64,000 nt of DNA from an uncultured Catenibacterium sp. (GTDB taxonomy: Bacteria > Bacillota_I > Bacilli_A > Erysipelotrichales > Coprobacillaceae): assembly GCF_900540665.1 (NCBI RefSeq), contig NZ_UQGV01000002.1, positions 1 to 64,000 of the forward strand, given 5' to 3'. The notes below the pieces were generated by a model. That model saw only the letters and a program-made list of their open reading frames with translations. It was not told the origin of the DNA and ran no database searches. A program made the position numbers and the translations under genes. Shown one piece after another: positions 47,332-55,793 of this stretch. Position 1 is the stretch's first letter. The number at the start of each line of letters is the position of its first letter.

Positions 47332-47362
47332 CAAAAAAGAGGAAAGCCGTAAGGCTTTCCTC
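47332..47362 (-). terminator. Terminator of adhE
   Basis: Perfect 10-bp stem GAGGAAAGCC/GGCTTTCCTC with a 4-nt loop followed by TTTTTTG on the minus strand. The IS left end begins right after its T-run. Confidence 0.85.
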
Positions 47363-47378
47363 TAAGTGGTTTTAAGAA

Positions 47379-50030
47379 TTATTTCTTAGCGAATGGAGAT
47401 TCGTAATCGTAAATTGTATTTAAGATACCTTCCATATCTTTAACCATAGGCATTCTTGGGTTAGCAGGAGTACACTGGTCTTCATATGCGTTCATAGCGA
47501 TTCTATGTACTGATTCTTCCCAATCATCTTTGCTGATGTTCTGTGACTTAACGTTTACAGCACCACCAACTTTTACCCATAACTTTTCAACAGCCTGTGC
47601 GAACATTTCAACACCTTCTGCATCAGTCTTTGGATGTAAGCCGATTAATTCTGCTAATTCTCTATATTTCTTATCTGCCTTATAGTCTTCGATCTTTGGC
47701 CAGATGTTTAACTTAGTTGGAACTGTACCATTGTATCTGATTACATGTGGTAATAACATACCGTTAGTACGTCCGTGAGGAATATGCCATTCTCCACCGA
47801 TCTTATGAGCTAATGAGTGGTTCATACCTAAGAATGCGTTAGCGAATGCCATACCTGCGATTGATGCAGCGTTATGCATCTTGATTCTAGCTTCTGCATC
47901 ACCTTCAAGTACTGACTTTTCAAGGTTTTCGAATACTAACTTAACAGCCTGTTTAGCCCAACCATCAGTGAAGTCAGATGCTAAGATTGAAACATATGCT
48001 TCAATAGCATGAGTTAATACGTCGATACCAGTATCAGCAGCGATTCTTGGTGGCATAGACATAGCGAATTCAGGGTCAACAATTGCGATTGTTGGAGTTA
48101 AAGCGTAGTCAGTTAATGGATATTTCTTGTTTTCCTTAGTATCAGTGATAACTGCGAATGGAGTTACTTCTGAACCTGTACCTGAAGTAGTTGGGATACA
48201 TACTAACTTAGCTTTCTTACCAAGTTCTGGGAACTTGAATGCTCTCTTTCTGATATCCATGAATTTCTGCTTGATGTCATCGAAGTTAACTTCTGGATGT
48301 TCATACATTAACCACATAACCTTAGCAGCATCCATTGAAGATCCACCACCGATAGCAATAATTGTATCAGGCTGGAAGCTCTTCATGATTTCAAGACCCT
48401 TAAGAGTCATATCTAAAGATGGATCTGGTTCAACGTCGATGAATAAGTCAACATCTACTTTGTTACGTCTTCTTCTGATAGCATCTTCGATCTTTGCTAC
48501 ATAACCAAGGTCATACATACCTCTGTCAGTAACGATCATTGCTTTCTTCATATCCTTCATATCTCTAAGATATCTGATTGAATTTCTTTCGAAATAAATC
48601 TTAGGAGGAAGTTTAACCCATTGCATATTGTTGTTACGTCTCCCTATTCTCTTAATATTTAGTAAGTTAATAGCACTTACGTTGTTTGATACTGAGTTAT
48701 GACCATAAGAACCACAACCAAGTGTTAATGAAGGTAAGAATGCATTGTATACTGAACCGATACCACCGAATGTAGATGGAGCGTTTTCAATAATACGGAT
48801 AGCTTTGATTCTCTTACCAAATGCTTTAGAAATTTCATGATTAGTAGTATGGATTGCAGCTGAATGTCCTAAACCGTTGAATTCAACAGTCTGAGCAGCT
48901 TTTTCAATACCATCTTCAGTAGAGTTTGCTTTGATCATACCTAATACTGGAGAAAGTTTTTCTCTAGTCATTGGTTCGTTAGGACCGATTTCCTTAACTT
49001 CACAAACTAAGATCTGAATATCATCAGATACTTTGAAACCAGCCTGTTCAGCAATCCAAGTAGCGTTCTTACCTGGAACGATGCTGTTTAATCTAGCTTC
49101 ATTTACGTTTTCACTGTATGCTGTTACACCGAACATGAACTGTTCAAGTTTCTTCTTTTCTTCAGCATTACAGAAATGTACATGATAACGACCGAATTCT
49201 TTCTTGAATTCATCATAGATTTCGTGGTCTACAACAGCAACCTGTTCAGATGCACAAATCATACCATTATCGAATGATTTTGATAAATAAATATCGTTTG
49301 CTGCCATTTTGATTTTAGCAGACTTTTCTACGTATGCAGGAACGTTACCAGCACCTACACCTAAAGCAGGTTTACCACAAGAGTAAGCAGCCTTAACCAT
49401 TGCGTTACCACCAGTAGCTAAGATAGTAGCAACACCTGGATGATTCATTAATGCACCAGTTGCATACATAGTTTTCATTGGTAACCACTGGATTACGTTC
49501 TTAGGAGCACCAGCTTTTACAGCAGCATCTAACATTACCTTAGCAGCCATAACTGAACAGTCATGAGCACCTGGGTGGAATGAGAAGATGATTGGGTTTC
49601 TAGTCTTAATAGCGATTAAAGACTTGAAGATAACTGTAGAAGTTGGGTTTGTTACTGGAACGATACCACAAACAACACCAACTGGTTCAGCGATTTCAGT
49701 GATACCAGTAAGTGGATCTTCATTAATAATACCTACAGTCTTTGTATGACGCATGTTGTTAGTAACATATTCACAAGCGAATAAGTTCTTAACAGCCTTG
49801 TCTTCAAATACACCACGGCCAGTTTCTTTTACAGCAGCTTCTGCAAGAACACCGTGCTGATCTAGACCAGCAACTGACATCTTTGCTACGATGTAGTCAA
49901 CAGTTTCCTGATCAAAACCTTCGAATTCGTCTAATGCTGTTAATGCGTTATTAACTAACTCATCAATGCAAGCATCAGTCTTTTCTTCTGTCCATTCTTC
50001 AACTTTCTTTTCGACTTTCTTATCAGCCAT
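47379..50030 (-). CDS. adhE: Bifunctional acetaldehyde-CoA/alcohol dehydrogenase
   Basis: About 883 residues. The N-terminal aldehyde dehydrogenase domain has the catalytic cysteine in GMICASEQ, and the C-terminal iron-dependent alcohol dehydrogenase domain has DTGIDVLTHAIEAY and HSLAHKIGGEWHIPHGRTNG with the metal-binding histidines. It reduces acetyl-CoA to ethanol and regenerates NAD+, the main redox valve of many anaerobes. ATG 50030 has GGAGG upstream; the frame is open for 40 more codons without support. Upstream are a Rex operator and a cre-like site. Confidence 0.97.
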   Translation of the reverse strand: MADKKVEKKVEEWTEEKTDACIDELVNNALTALDEFEGFDQETVDYIVAKMSVAGLDQHGVLAEAAVKETGRGVFEDKAVKNLFACEYVTNNMRHTKTVGIINEDPLTGITEIAEPVGVVCGIVPVTNPTSTVIFKSLIAIKTRNPIIFSFHPGAHDCSVMAAKVMLDAAVKAGAPKNVIQWLPMKTMYATGALMNHPGVATILATGGNAMVKAAYSCGKPALGVGAGNVPAYVEKSAKIKMAANDIYLSKSFDNGMICASEQVAVVDHEIYDEFKKEFGRYHVHFCNAEEKKKLEQFMFGVTAYSENVNEARLNSIVPGKNATWIAEQAGFKVSDDIQILVCEVKEIGPNEPMTREKLSPVLGMIKANSTEDGIEKAAQTVEFNGLGHSAAIHTTNHEISKAFGKRIKAIRIIENAPSTFGGIGSVYNAFLPSLTLGCGSYGHNSVSNNVSAINLLNIKRIGRRNNNMQWVKLPPKIYFERNSIRYLRDMKDMKKAMIVTDRGMYDLGYVAKIEDAIRRRRNKVDVDLFIDVEPDPSLDMTLKGLEIMKSFQPDTIIAIGGGSSMDAAKVMWLMYEHPEVNFDDIKQKFMDIRKRAFKFPELGKKAKLVCIPTTSGTGSEVTPFAVITDTKENKKYPLTDYALTPTIAIVDPEFAMSMPPRIAADTGIDVLTHAIEAYVSILASDFTDGWAKQAVKLVFENLEKSVLEGDAEARIKMHNAASIAGMAFANAFLGMNHSLAHKIGGEWHIPHGRTNGMLLPHVIRYNGTVPTKLNIWPKIEDYKADKKYRELAELIGLHPKTDAEGVEMFAQAVEKLWVKVGGAVNVKSQNISKDDWEESVHRIAMNAYEDQCTPANPRMPMVKDMEGILNTIYDYESPFAKK

Positions 50031-50081
50031 TTTTATATCCTCCATTGACCAAAATATTTCTTCTTCATATTTTGTAAATTC

Positions 50082-50110
50082 ACTATACATGACTTCTTGT
50101 GAAAAAACAA
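50082..50110 (-). promoter_or_regulatory. Putative adhE promoter
   Basis: Minus-strand TTGTTT (50105-50110), 17-base spacer and TATAGT (50082-50087), about 50 bases before the ATG. Confidence 0.6.
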
Positions 50111-50118
50111 GCATACTT

Positions 50119-50136
50119 TTGTGAAAATTTGCACAA
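50119..50136 (-). promoter_or_regulatory. Rex operator upstream of adhE
   Basis: 18-bp dyad TTGTGAAAATTTGCACAA, matching the Rex site TTGTGAANNNNTTCACAA with one difference. It lies just upstream of the -35 element. Rex is the NADH/NAD+ sensor that represses adhE in many Bacillota; binding here is inferred. Confidence 0.7.
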
Positions 50137-50154
50137 TTTGTACATAGCATTTAC

Positions 50155-50168
50155 TGAAAACGTTTGCA
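50155..50168 (-). promoter_or_regulatory. cre-like site (CcpA) upstream of adhE
   Basis: TGAAAACGTTTGCA fits the catabolite responsive element TGWAANCGNTNWCA with one mismatch, about 45 bases upstream of the -35. It could make adhE respond to sugar supply. Confidence 0.5.
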
Positions 50169-50276
50169 GTTTAGGGATATCCGATTGTGTTATTTTGTGC
50201 TTAGTTTAATCAAAAAATTAAATTATAAATATTTTTTATAGTGATAGAATACTCTCAAAAATGTGAACGTTTTCTT

Positions 50277-53200
50277 CTAGCATCTTTCGCTGAACGTATC
50301 TACTGTCTTTAAAATCTCTCTCGCAACATTCATCTTATCCTTAAATAAGGCACTCATACTACCGATTGACTTGAAAGGATCCTGTAATAAGACCTTCTTG
50401 TCTTCAATGAAACCATTCTTCACAATATAATCTACTAATAATTCTACAAAGTGAATCTGTCTAGAATTCAAGCTCTGATCATCTAGGAAACGTGAGAACT
50501 CAGCCATAGCTGCTTGTCTATCTAATCCCACTATCTTTCTAATTAATCTGGTGATAGGTGTATCACCAAAATGTAATCGATAATCGTCTTTGCTTCCTAA
50601 GTCTATCCATAGTAAGTTTTCTAGATGTTTCATTTCATCTGGAGTAATGACTTGATTATGTCTGAGCTTATAGATAGCTTCATCATCTTCATGTGCTTTT
50701 AAATAATGCTGTACTTTCTCTTTATAGTTCTCTAAGCCTTCATCATTATAGAAAGCATCATTCATCTTTGTTTCAATGATTTCATCTTCAAAATGTGTAT
50801 CTACTGGATCTACTATTGGACCAGGGTCTAAATACTTAACCAACCCTCTAATCTTCTCACGTAGTACTTCTAGATCAAAATAATTAGCTGTCTTCCAGTA
50901 ATCAGGATCTTTGGCACATTTCAAATATTCCGCATTATCTGCAATATCAGGTGTTGTTTGTTTTTTATACAATTCATCAGCCATCATAATGACCTTATTA
51001 ATGACCTGACTTGCATCATAATGATTGAGATAAGCCATTTCAATCATATACATCTGTCTATCAAAGAACTTTGCACGTTTATCTTCATCATGAATCACAA
51101 CAAGAGAAGACAATTCATCTTTAATATAATGTGTATCCATTTCATTCAGGTTAATCCAGTTATCTGGATTTTTATATTGATGCACATATTTCAAGTGCAT
51201 CTTTACATTAAAACTGTCTTCATTGAGTGATTGAATATAACCTGACATTTCTTTGATCTGTTTATTGATTTCATCTACATAATCCTGATCGGATGCATTT
51301 TGTTCAAGTGCATAAAGAATATCAACACGTAACTTATAGATACGTTGAGAGAGTGATTCTATAATACCTGATTTTTCAGGACGCTGGTCTACTCTGAAGT
51401 AATCCATATTTCCTAGGTAATCAAATATCAAGAATCCTTTCTTGTCATCTCCTGGACCAAACAAGTCTGTTCTTAGTCTTGTTCCTCTTCCAATCATCTG
51501 CCAGAATTTTGCTTTACTTCTTACTTTCTTAAAGAATACAAGATTAACGATATCTGGTACATCTATACCTGTATCTAGCATATCTACACTAATAGCTATT
51601 TGAGGGTAACTGTCTGTTTTACTGAATCGATCTATCGCATTTTGTACAAATTTTGTATTAAATGTAATCACTTCAGCAATCTTCCCCTTGTATTCAGGAT
51701 AGAGTATATCGAATCTCTCTTTAATCTTATTGGCATGATTTTGATTGGCAGCGAAGATAATGCTTTTTCCTATCTTATCTCCTCCTTCAATTTTAATACC
51801 ATGTTCCATCAAATCTCTGATCACAGTATCAATAGTATTAATGTTAAAAACAAATTTATTCATTTCACTTGAAGTGATTGTATCAGTATTAGAGAAGTGT
51901 TCTTCAAATTCTTTCTTCTCTTCTTCTGATAACTCATCATAGTGAATACCTTCCTCTAGAAACTTCATTTTAGTTTCATAAGAATGGTAGCTGACTAAAT
52001 ATTTATCTTTGACGGCTGTTTCATATTCATAAGCATATGTAGGGACACCCGTTTCTAAATCAAATATAGAATATGTATTAGCCCCAATACTATCTTTAGG
52101 TGTTGCTGTTAAACCTACGAGTAAAGCATCAAAGTAATCAAATATATCTTTATATTTGTTGTAAATACTACGATGGCTTTCATCAAGAATAATGAGATCA
52201 AAGTGTCCTGGTGTGAATAAACGATTACCATCTTTACTTCTTGTTTCATCGATTGCATTCATCATTGTAGGATAAGTACTAAAGATCATTCTTGATACTT
52301 CTGGGTCTTCTTTGTTTTCACATAGATTACAAGTAGTCAGGGAAGGAAGAAGGTTTACAAAGTTCTTCTTTGCCTGATTCACTAATGCAGTACGATCGGC
52401 AAGGAATAGTATATTCTTTGCCCAATCTGCTTTAGTCAATACATCTACTAAACTAATCGCTACACGTGTTTTACCACTTCCTGTTGCCATGACAAGTAAT
52501 GCTTTACGACTTCCCTTTTCAAAGTCTTCACATGTTCTTACAATGGCTTCTTTCTGATAATAACGGTTTGTGATGGCGTCCTGTATAACAGGTTTAGAAA
52601 TACTTCTACGCGTATCTCTTCTATCTATAAGTAACTGTATTTCATCCTGTGAGAAGATAGAAGAAACCCTTCTATCTGGATACATCATGTCATCCCAGAT
52701 AAATGTTTCAAAACCATTTGTATAGAATATAACCGGTCTTAATCCATATTCTTGTTCAATACAGTCTGCATAAAGTTTTGCCTGGTTACGTCCTACACGA
52801 GGATCTACACTTGTTTTCTTTGCTTCTATAACAGCAATAATCTTTCCTGTTCTTCCACGTAAGATATAATCAACAAAACCTTCTTTTGAATCTGTTGGCA
52901 TATGATGAACAGGATATTCTTCCTCTACATTTGTATCAAAATCCCATCCTGCTTCCTTCAGCATTAAATTAATATAAAGCTGTCTTGTCCTCCATTCAGG
53001 AATCTTATTCACATCAACATATTTAACAGCTTTATCTTCTTTTCTCTTAGCTGCCCCTTGTCTTCTTAATTCCTCATTTTCAGCAACTAATCGAGCCAGT
53101 TCTTCTTTTTGTTTTTCTTCTTTTTCTTTCTGTTTATTAAGAATATCTCTTACCTGTTCTTTTAGATCCTTATTCACAAACATATGTGTTTGATCAGGTA

Positions 53201-53618
53201 ACTTAGTAGGATCAAATTCAGGTAATTGTTGTTGATAATCTACTCCATAAGAATAGTTCATCCAGTTAACAAGTCTATAGAGATTATTTAAAGCAAGAAC
53301 TGCTTCTTCTCTTTTTACTTTTCTACTTGTATGTACTGCAAAGTTTCCTAAAGTAATAACGTATCTAATTCCTTCATAGATTTCTGTTGGAATAATTTGT
53401 TTAAATGTATATTCATTGACTAAAGCACTTAGATTATCTCTATAAGGCATCTGTAAGTCTATGTCATTCTTATACATGTAATGTACTGCTTGTTCTAATG
53501 CACGTCTTGTAAGTATTGCACAGTTAGCAGGTGATACCATTAATCCTTTTTCTGCTTCTATACATGTAGAAGCAAAGTCCTGGAATTCTGTTTTGTTTTT
53601 TAAAAAAGTAAAGTTCAA
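50277..53618 (-). CDS. hsdR: Type I restriction enzyme subunit R
   Basis: About 1113 residues. Order of domains: a DUF4145-like N terminus (about 1-125), a coiled coil (about 150-200), the PD-(D/E)xK nuclease (GFVDYILRG...IAVIEAKK, about 250-270), the DEAD-box translocase (MATGSGKTRVA, IILDESHRS, GLTATPKD, QMIGRGTRLR) and an EcoEI-type C-terminal region. All catalytic residues are present. The ATG at 53627 sits directly on AAAGGAG; TTG 53618, nine bases downstream, is the more likely start. The gene is separated from hsdM/hsdS by 1 kb and transcribed on its own. Confidence 0.95.
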   Translation of the reverse strand: MNFTFLKNKTEFQDFASTCIEAEKGLMVSPANCAILTRRALEQAVHYMYKNDIDLQMPYRDNLSALVNEYTFKQIIPTEIYEGIRYVITLGNFAVHTSRKVKREEAVLALNNLYRLVNWMNYSYGVDYQQQLPEFDPTKLPDQTHMFVNKDLKEQVRDILNKQKEKEEKQKEELARLVAENEELRRQGAAKRKEDKAVKYVDVNKIPEWRTRQLYINLMLKEAGWDFDTNVEEEYPVHHMPTDSKEGFVDYILRGRTGKIIAVIEAKKTSVDPRVGRNQAKLYADCIEQEYGLRPVIFYTNGFETFIWDDMMYPDRRVSSIFSQDEIQLLIDRRDTRRSISKPVIQDAITNRYYQKEAIVRTCEDFEKGSRKALLVMATGSGKTRVAISLVDVLTKADWAKNILFLADRTALVNQAKKNFVNLLPSLTTCNLCENKEDPEVSRMIFSTYPTMMNAIDETRSKDGNRLFTPGHFDLIILDESHRSIYNKYKDIFDYFDALLVGLTATPKDSIGANTYSIFDLETGVPTYAYEYETAVKDKYLVSYHSYETKMKFLEEGIHYDELSEEEKKEFEEHFSNTDTITSSEMNKFVFNINTIDTVIRDLMEHGIKIEGGDKIGKSIIFAANQNHANKIKERFDILYPEYKGKIAEVITFNTKFVQNAIDRFSKTDSYPQIAISVDMLDTGIDVPDIVNLVFFKKVRSKAKFWQMIGRGTRLRTDLFGPGDDKKGFLIFDYLGNMDYFRVDQRPEKSGIIESLSQRIYKLRVDILYALEQNASDQDYVDEINKQIKEMSGYIQSLNEDSFNVKMHLKYVHQYKNPDNWINLNEMDTHYIKDELSSLVVIHDEDKRAKFFDRQMYMIEMAYLNHYDASQVINKVIMMADELYKKQTTPDIADNAEYLKCAKDPDYWKTANYFDLEVLREKIRGLVKYLDPGPIVDPVDTHFEDEIIETKMNDAFYNDEGLENYKEKVQHYLKAHEDDEAIYKLRHNQVITPDEMKHLENLLWIDLGSKDDYRLHFGDTPITRLIRKIVGLDRQAAMAEFSRFLDDQSLNSRQIHFVELLVDYIVKNGFIEDKKVLLQDPFKSIGSMSALFKDKMNVAREILKTVDTFSERC

Positions 53619-53744
53619 CAGTATCATCTCCTTTATGTTTCTATTATATCCTAAAAAAGAACTTTATTGGGAATAATTGTGGTTACATTATCTATTTAAC
53701 TTAGAGAATGGTGTACTTTAGTTATATTCTATGGAGGTGATTTT

Positions 53745-53876
53745 ATGGATTCAAAGCAACATGATGAATTATTGGAATTACTTGAGAAGTCTGAAGAGGA
53801 TGTTAGAAATGGTAGAGTAGCACCTATAGAGGATACTTTTAAAGAATTGAGAGATATGTTAGGTAGTGGTGATTAG
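53745..53876 (+). CDS. Small antitoxin-like protein
   Basis: A 43-residue acidic protein on the plus strand, MDSKQHDELLELLEKSEED... ending DTFKELRDMLGSGD, with a perfect ribosome-binding site (GGAGGTG, five bases before ATG). The C-terminal half with G-x-x-x-P-I-E-D-x-F-x-x-L resembles the tails of RelB/PHD-type antitoxins, but no DNA-binding domain and no toxin gene are visible. It sits between hsdR and the rest of the RM locus and is oppositely oriented. Confidence 0.55.
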   Translation: MDSKQHDELLELLEKSEEDVRNGRVAPIEDTFKELRDMLGSGD

Positions 53877-53916
53877 CAGCTAAGGCTACTTTTTTAATAT
53901 GCAATAACCGCAATTA

Positions 53917-54477
53917 TTATTTAATCAAAAAAAATTCAGTTTCAATAGTGGGAATAACTTCATTTACCCATTGATTCAAGAAAAAATCATTTTTCTTTGG
54001 AAATTCATCTACTAAATTCTGACCTCTTTTGATTTCTATTTCTTCAGAAAAAGCAGTATTATCTTTTTCAAAACAGATATCTGCAGTTTCTAAATGGAAT
54101 AAGATGGCTCTTGTAATCCACATTTCATAGATATCATCAGAAATTTTAACTTTTTGATGCTCATTCACTAAAGTGATTGTCTTTATTATTTCGTTAACTG
54201 TAGTATCAATTTGATCAGTATCTTCAAAATAAGAGTGAATATCATTTTCGTTTACTTCTTTAATTGACCATACAGCAATATCATCAACTGAATCAAAATA
54301 TTGTATTGCCTTTTGTTCATTACGGAGTTCAAGTGTTTTATTATCGATATAAAGACCTACAACTCCTGTCACACTGTTTGTATACTCAAATGAATCACAA
54401 CGATATTTTTTGAAACATTTATCAATCAATGGCTTGAAATATGATTCGTTTAATCTAAAATCTTGTATTTTAGTCAT
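53917..54477 (-). CDS. Hypothetical protein in the RM locus
   Basis: A 186-residue acidic soluble protein without membrane segments, cysteines pairs or known motifs. It begins MTKIQDFRLNESYFKPLIDK and ends VNEVIPTIETEFFLIK, with a potential helix-rich middle. A good GGAG lies nine bases upstream. It sits between the second hsdS and hsdR and is transcribed with the same polarity, but about 170 bases of AT-rich sequence separate it from hsdS. Its role is unknown; a restriction-associated or defence role is only a guess from location. Confidence 0.7.
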   Translation of the reverse strand: MTKIQDFRLNESYFKPLIDKCFKKYRCDSFEYTNSVTGVVGLYIDNKTLELRNEQKAIQYFDSVDDIAVWSIKEVNENDIHSYFEDTDQIDTTVNEIIKTITLVNEHQKVKISDDIYEMWITRAILFHLETADICFEKDNTAFSEEIEIKRGQNLVDEFPKKNDFFLNQWVNEVIPTIETEFFLIK

Positions 54478-54649
54478 TTTTAACTTCTCCTTTCTTTAGT
54501 CTATTTGATATTGATATCTATAGTGGGAGCTCTATCTATTATTAATACCATCACTGAATAGTATTCATAAAGTAATTTTAACATGTTATGTTTATGAATT
54601 GAGTTATTATTGATACATTAAAATATAATCACAATAAATTAAATAAAAG
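54478..54649. other. AT-rich intergenic stretch in the RM locus
   Basis: No gene, terminator or clear promoter is seen between the 186-residue gene and the second hsdS. Confidence 0.5.
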
Positions 54650-55714
54650 TCATAAATCTTTTGCCAGTAATTTAACATATTCTACAGCTAATTGTTCATG
54701 TAACCTTGATTTATCGATTTCTTGTACGAATGATGCGAACTGGTTCTGGAGTTCTAGAGGGGGAATATTTATCCTTATTTTTAATAAATCAGCCTTCGTT
54801 GTGCTTGGCAACGTTGTTGCCTTATTCAGTTTCATAAAATTATAAAACTTACAGAAATAATAAAAGTATTGATAATGCAAATAATCGCTATTTGGAATGA
54901 CTCCAAAAGCAGTATCAACATTCCAAAATTTCTCTTTCATTAACATCGGATTATTGATAGAACCTTTTCTGCCTACAACTATTGTGTTTTCGGGACATAA
55001 GTACTTACTCGCTCTTGCAATCTCTCCGCCTGTCCCGACAACCGGGTAACCACCATCACTAACCAATACTTTTTTATAATCTCTTCCATTTTTTATAGTT
55101 ACTACTTCATTCCATATTTTGCTTTCCCACTTATCACAATCCTCTATTTCCCCAAACATCTCCACAAATCGGGCTCTAACTAATTCATCCAGCAATAGTA
55201 ATTCTTGTTTATACTTTAAGATTATATTAGAAACAGTATTTAATTCATGAACTATTCTTGTTTGAGTATTTATGTCCATATCAAACTCTAATTCAAATTC
55301 ACTGAATTGACTTTTATTTAACAATGGTACAATTGGCGCATTTGCAATATCTTGAAGTCTAGTTTTATTTGCAAAAATAGCATAGCATAAGTAATCTAAA
55401 TTTACATTTTCATTTGGTATGATTGCATTTATCTGTTGATTGAAGGCCAAATTCTCAGTGGCAACTCCTATTTTTCCAATATTACCTATACATGTTACAA
55501 ATATGCTATTCTTTGGAACAATTCTAGCTTTACTAATAGCCGCATTCGAAATAAACTCATTACAATCTTCACTTTTAATCTTTACAATATGTTCATCTGA
55601 AATAATATCAGGCTTCACAAACCCTACATCATCTTTATCCCAAAACTCTTTTATTTTTTTACTTGGGGTATTCCCAGTAATAACTTTCCCAAGCTCACTA
55701 ATTTTTAGTTTCAT
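54650..55714 (-). CDS. hsdS: Type I restriction specificity subunit S, recombinase-distal copy
   Basis: About 354 residues with two target-recognition domains and two conserved helical regions (ELLLLDELVRARFVEMFGE and IPPLELQNQFASFVQEIDKS). It shares three near-identical blocks with the hsdS at 56850 (5' 15 bp, central 27 bp, 3' 26 bp and 21 bp) but different recognition domains. The ATG at 55714 is reached by AGGGG only one base away and the upstream ATG (55747) has no ribosome-binding site, so translation is probably poor. It looks like a silent or alternate cassette behind the recombinase. Confidence 0.85.
   Translation of the reverse strand: MKLKISELGKVITGNTPSKKIKEFWDKDDVGFVKPDIISDEHIVKIKSEDCNEFISNAAISKARIVPKNSIFVTCIGNIGKIGVATENLAFNQQINAIIPNENVNLDYLCYAIFANKTRLQDIANAPIVPLLNKSQFSEFELEFDMDINTQTRIVHELNTVSNIILKYKQELLLLDELVRARFVEMFGEIEDCDKWESKIWNEVVTIKNGRDYKKVLVSDGGYPVVGTGGEIARASKYLCPENTIVVGRKGSINNPMLMKEKFWNVDTAFGVIPNSDYLHYQYFYYFCKFYNFMKLNKATTLPSTTKADLLKIRINIPPLELQNQFASFVQEIDKSRLHEQLAVEYVKLLAKDL
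55149..55175. repeat. Central 27-bp repeat shared by both hsdS genes (copy 2)
   Basis: Identical to 57475-57501 and in the same orientation; it encodes the conserved R-F-V-E-M-F-G helix between the two recognition domains. It could support homologous exchange of half-genes. Confidence 0.8.
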
Positions 55715-55720
55715 ACCCCT

Positions 55721-55735
55721 TACAAATGCAGATTT
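55721..55735. repeat. 15-bp direct repeat, site B (before the distal hsdS)
   Basis: TACAAATGCAGATTT, identical to the copy at 58046-58060 and in the same orientation, each immediately 5' of an hsdS gene. It is partly palindromic with the following bases. It is a candidate crossover site for the tyrosine recombinase in between. Confidence 0.6.
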
Positions 55736-55793
55736 GCATTTAATCATAAAATCAGGATTTATAGAGACCTTCCCCTCTCAATTATTCCCCCTA

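Larger units (their letters stand above)
45500..47333 (-). mobile_element. IS200/IS605-family insertion sequence
   Basis: The element contains divergent tnpB (minus) and a decayed tnpA (plus), framed by subterminal hairpins: right end 45511-45532 (CCCACGACC...GGTCATGGG) and left end 47297-47318 (CCCACCACC...GGCAGTGGG), as in IS605/IS608. The left end lies directly after the adhE terminator T-run and the right end inside a vanZ-like gene. No target duplication is expected for this family. Exact ends are estimated to within about 10 bases. Confidence 0.85.
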
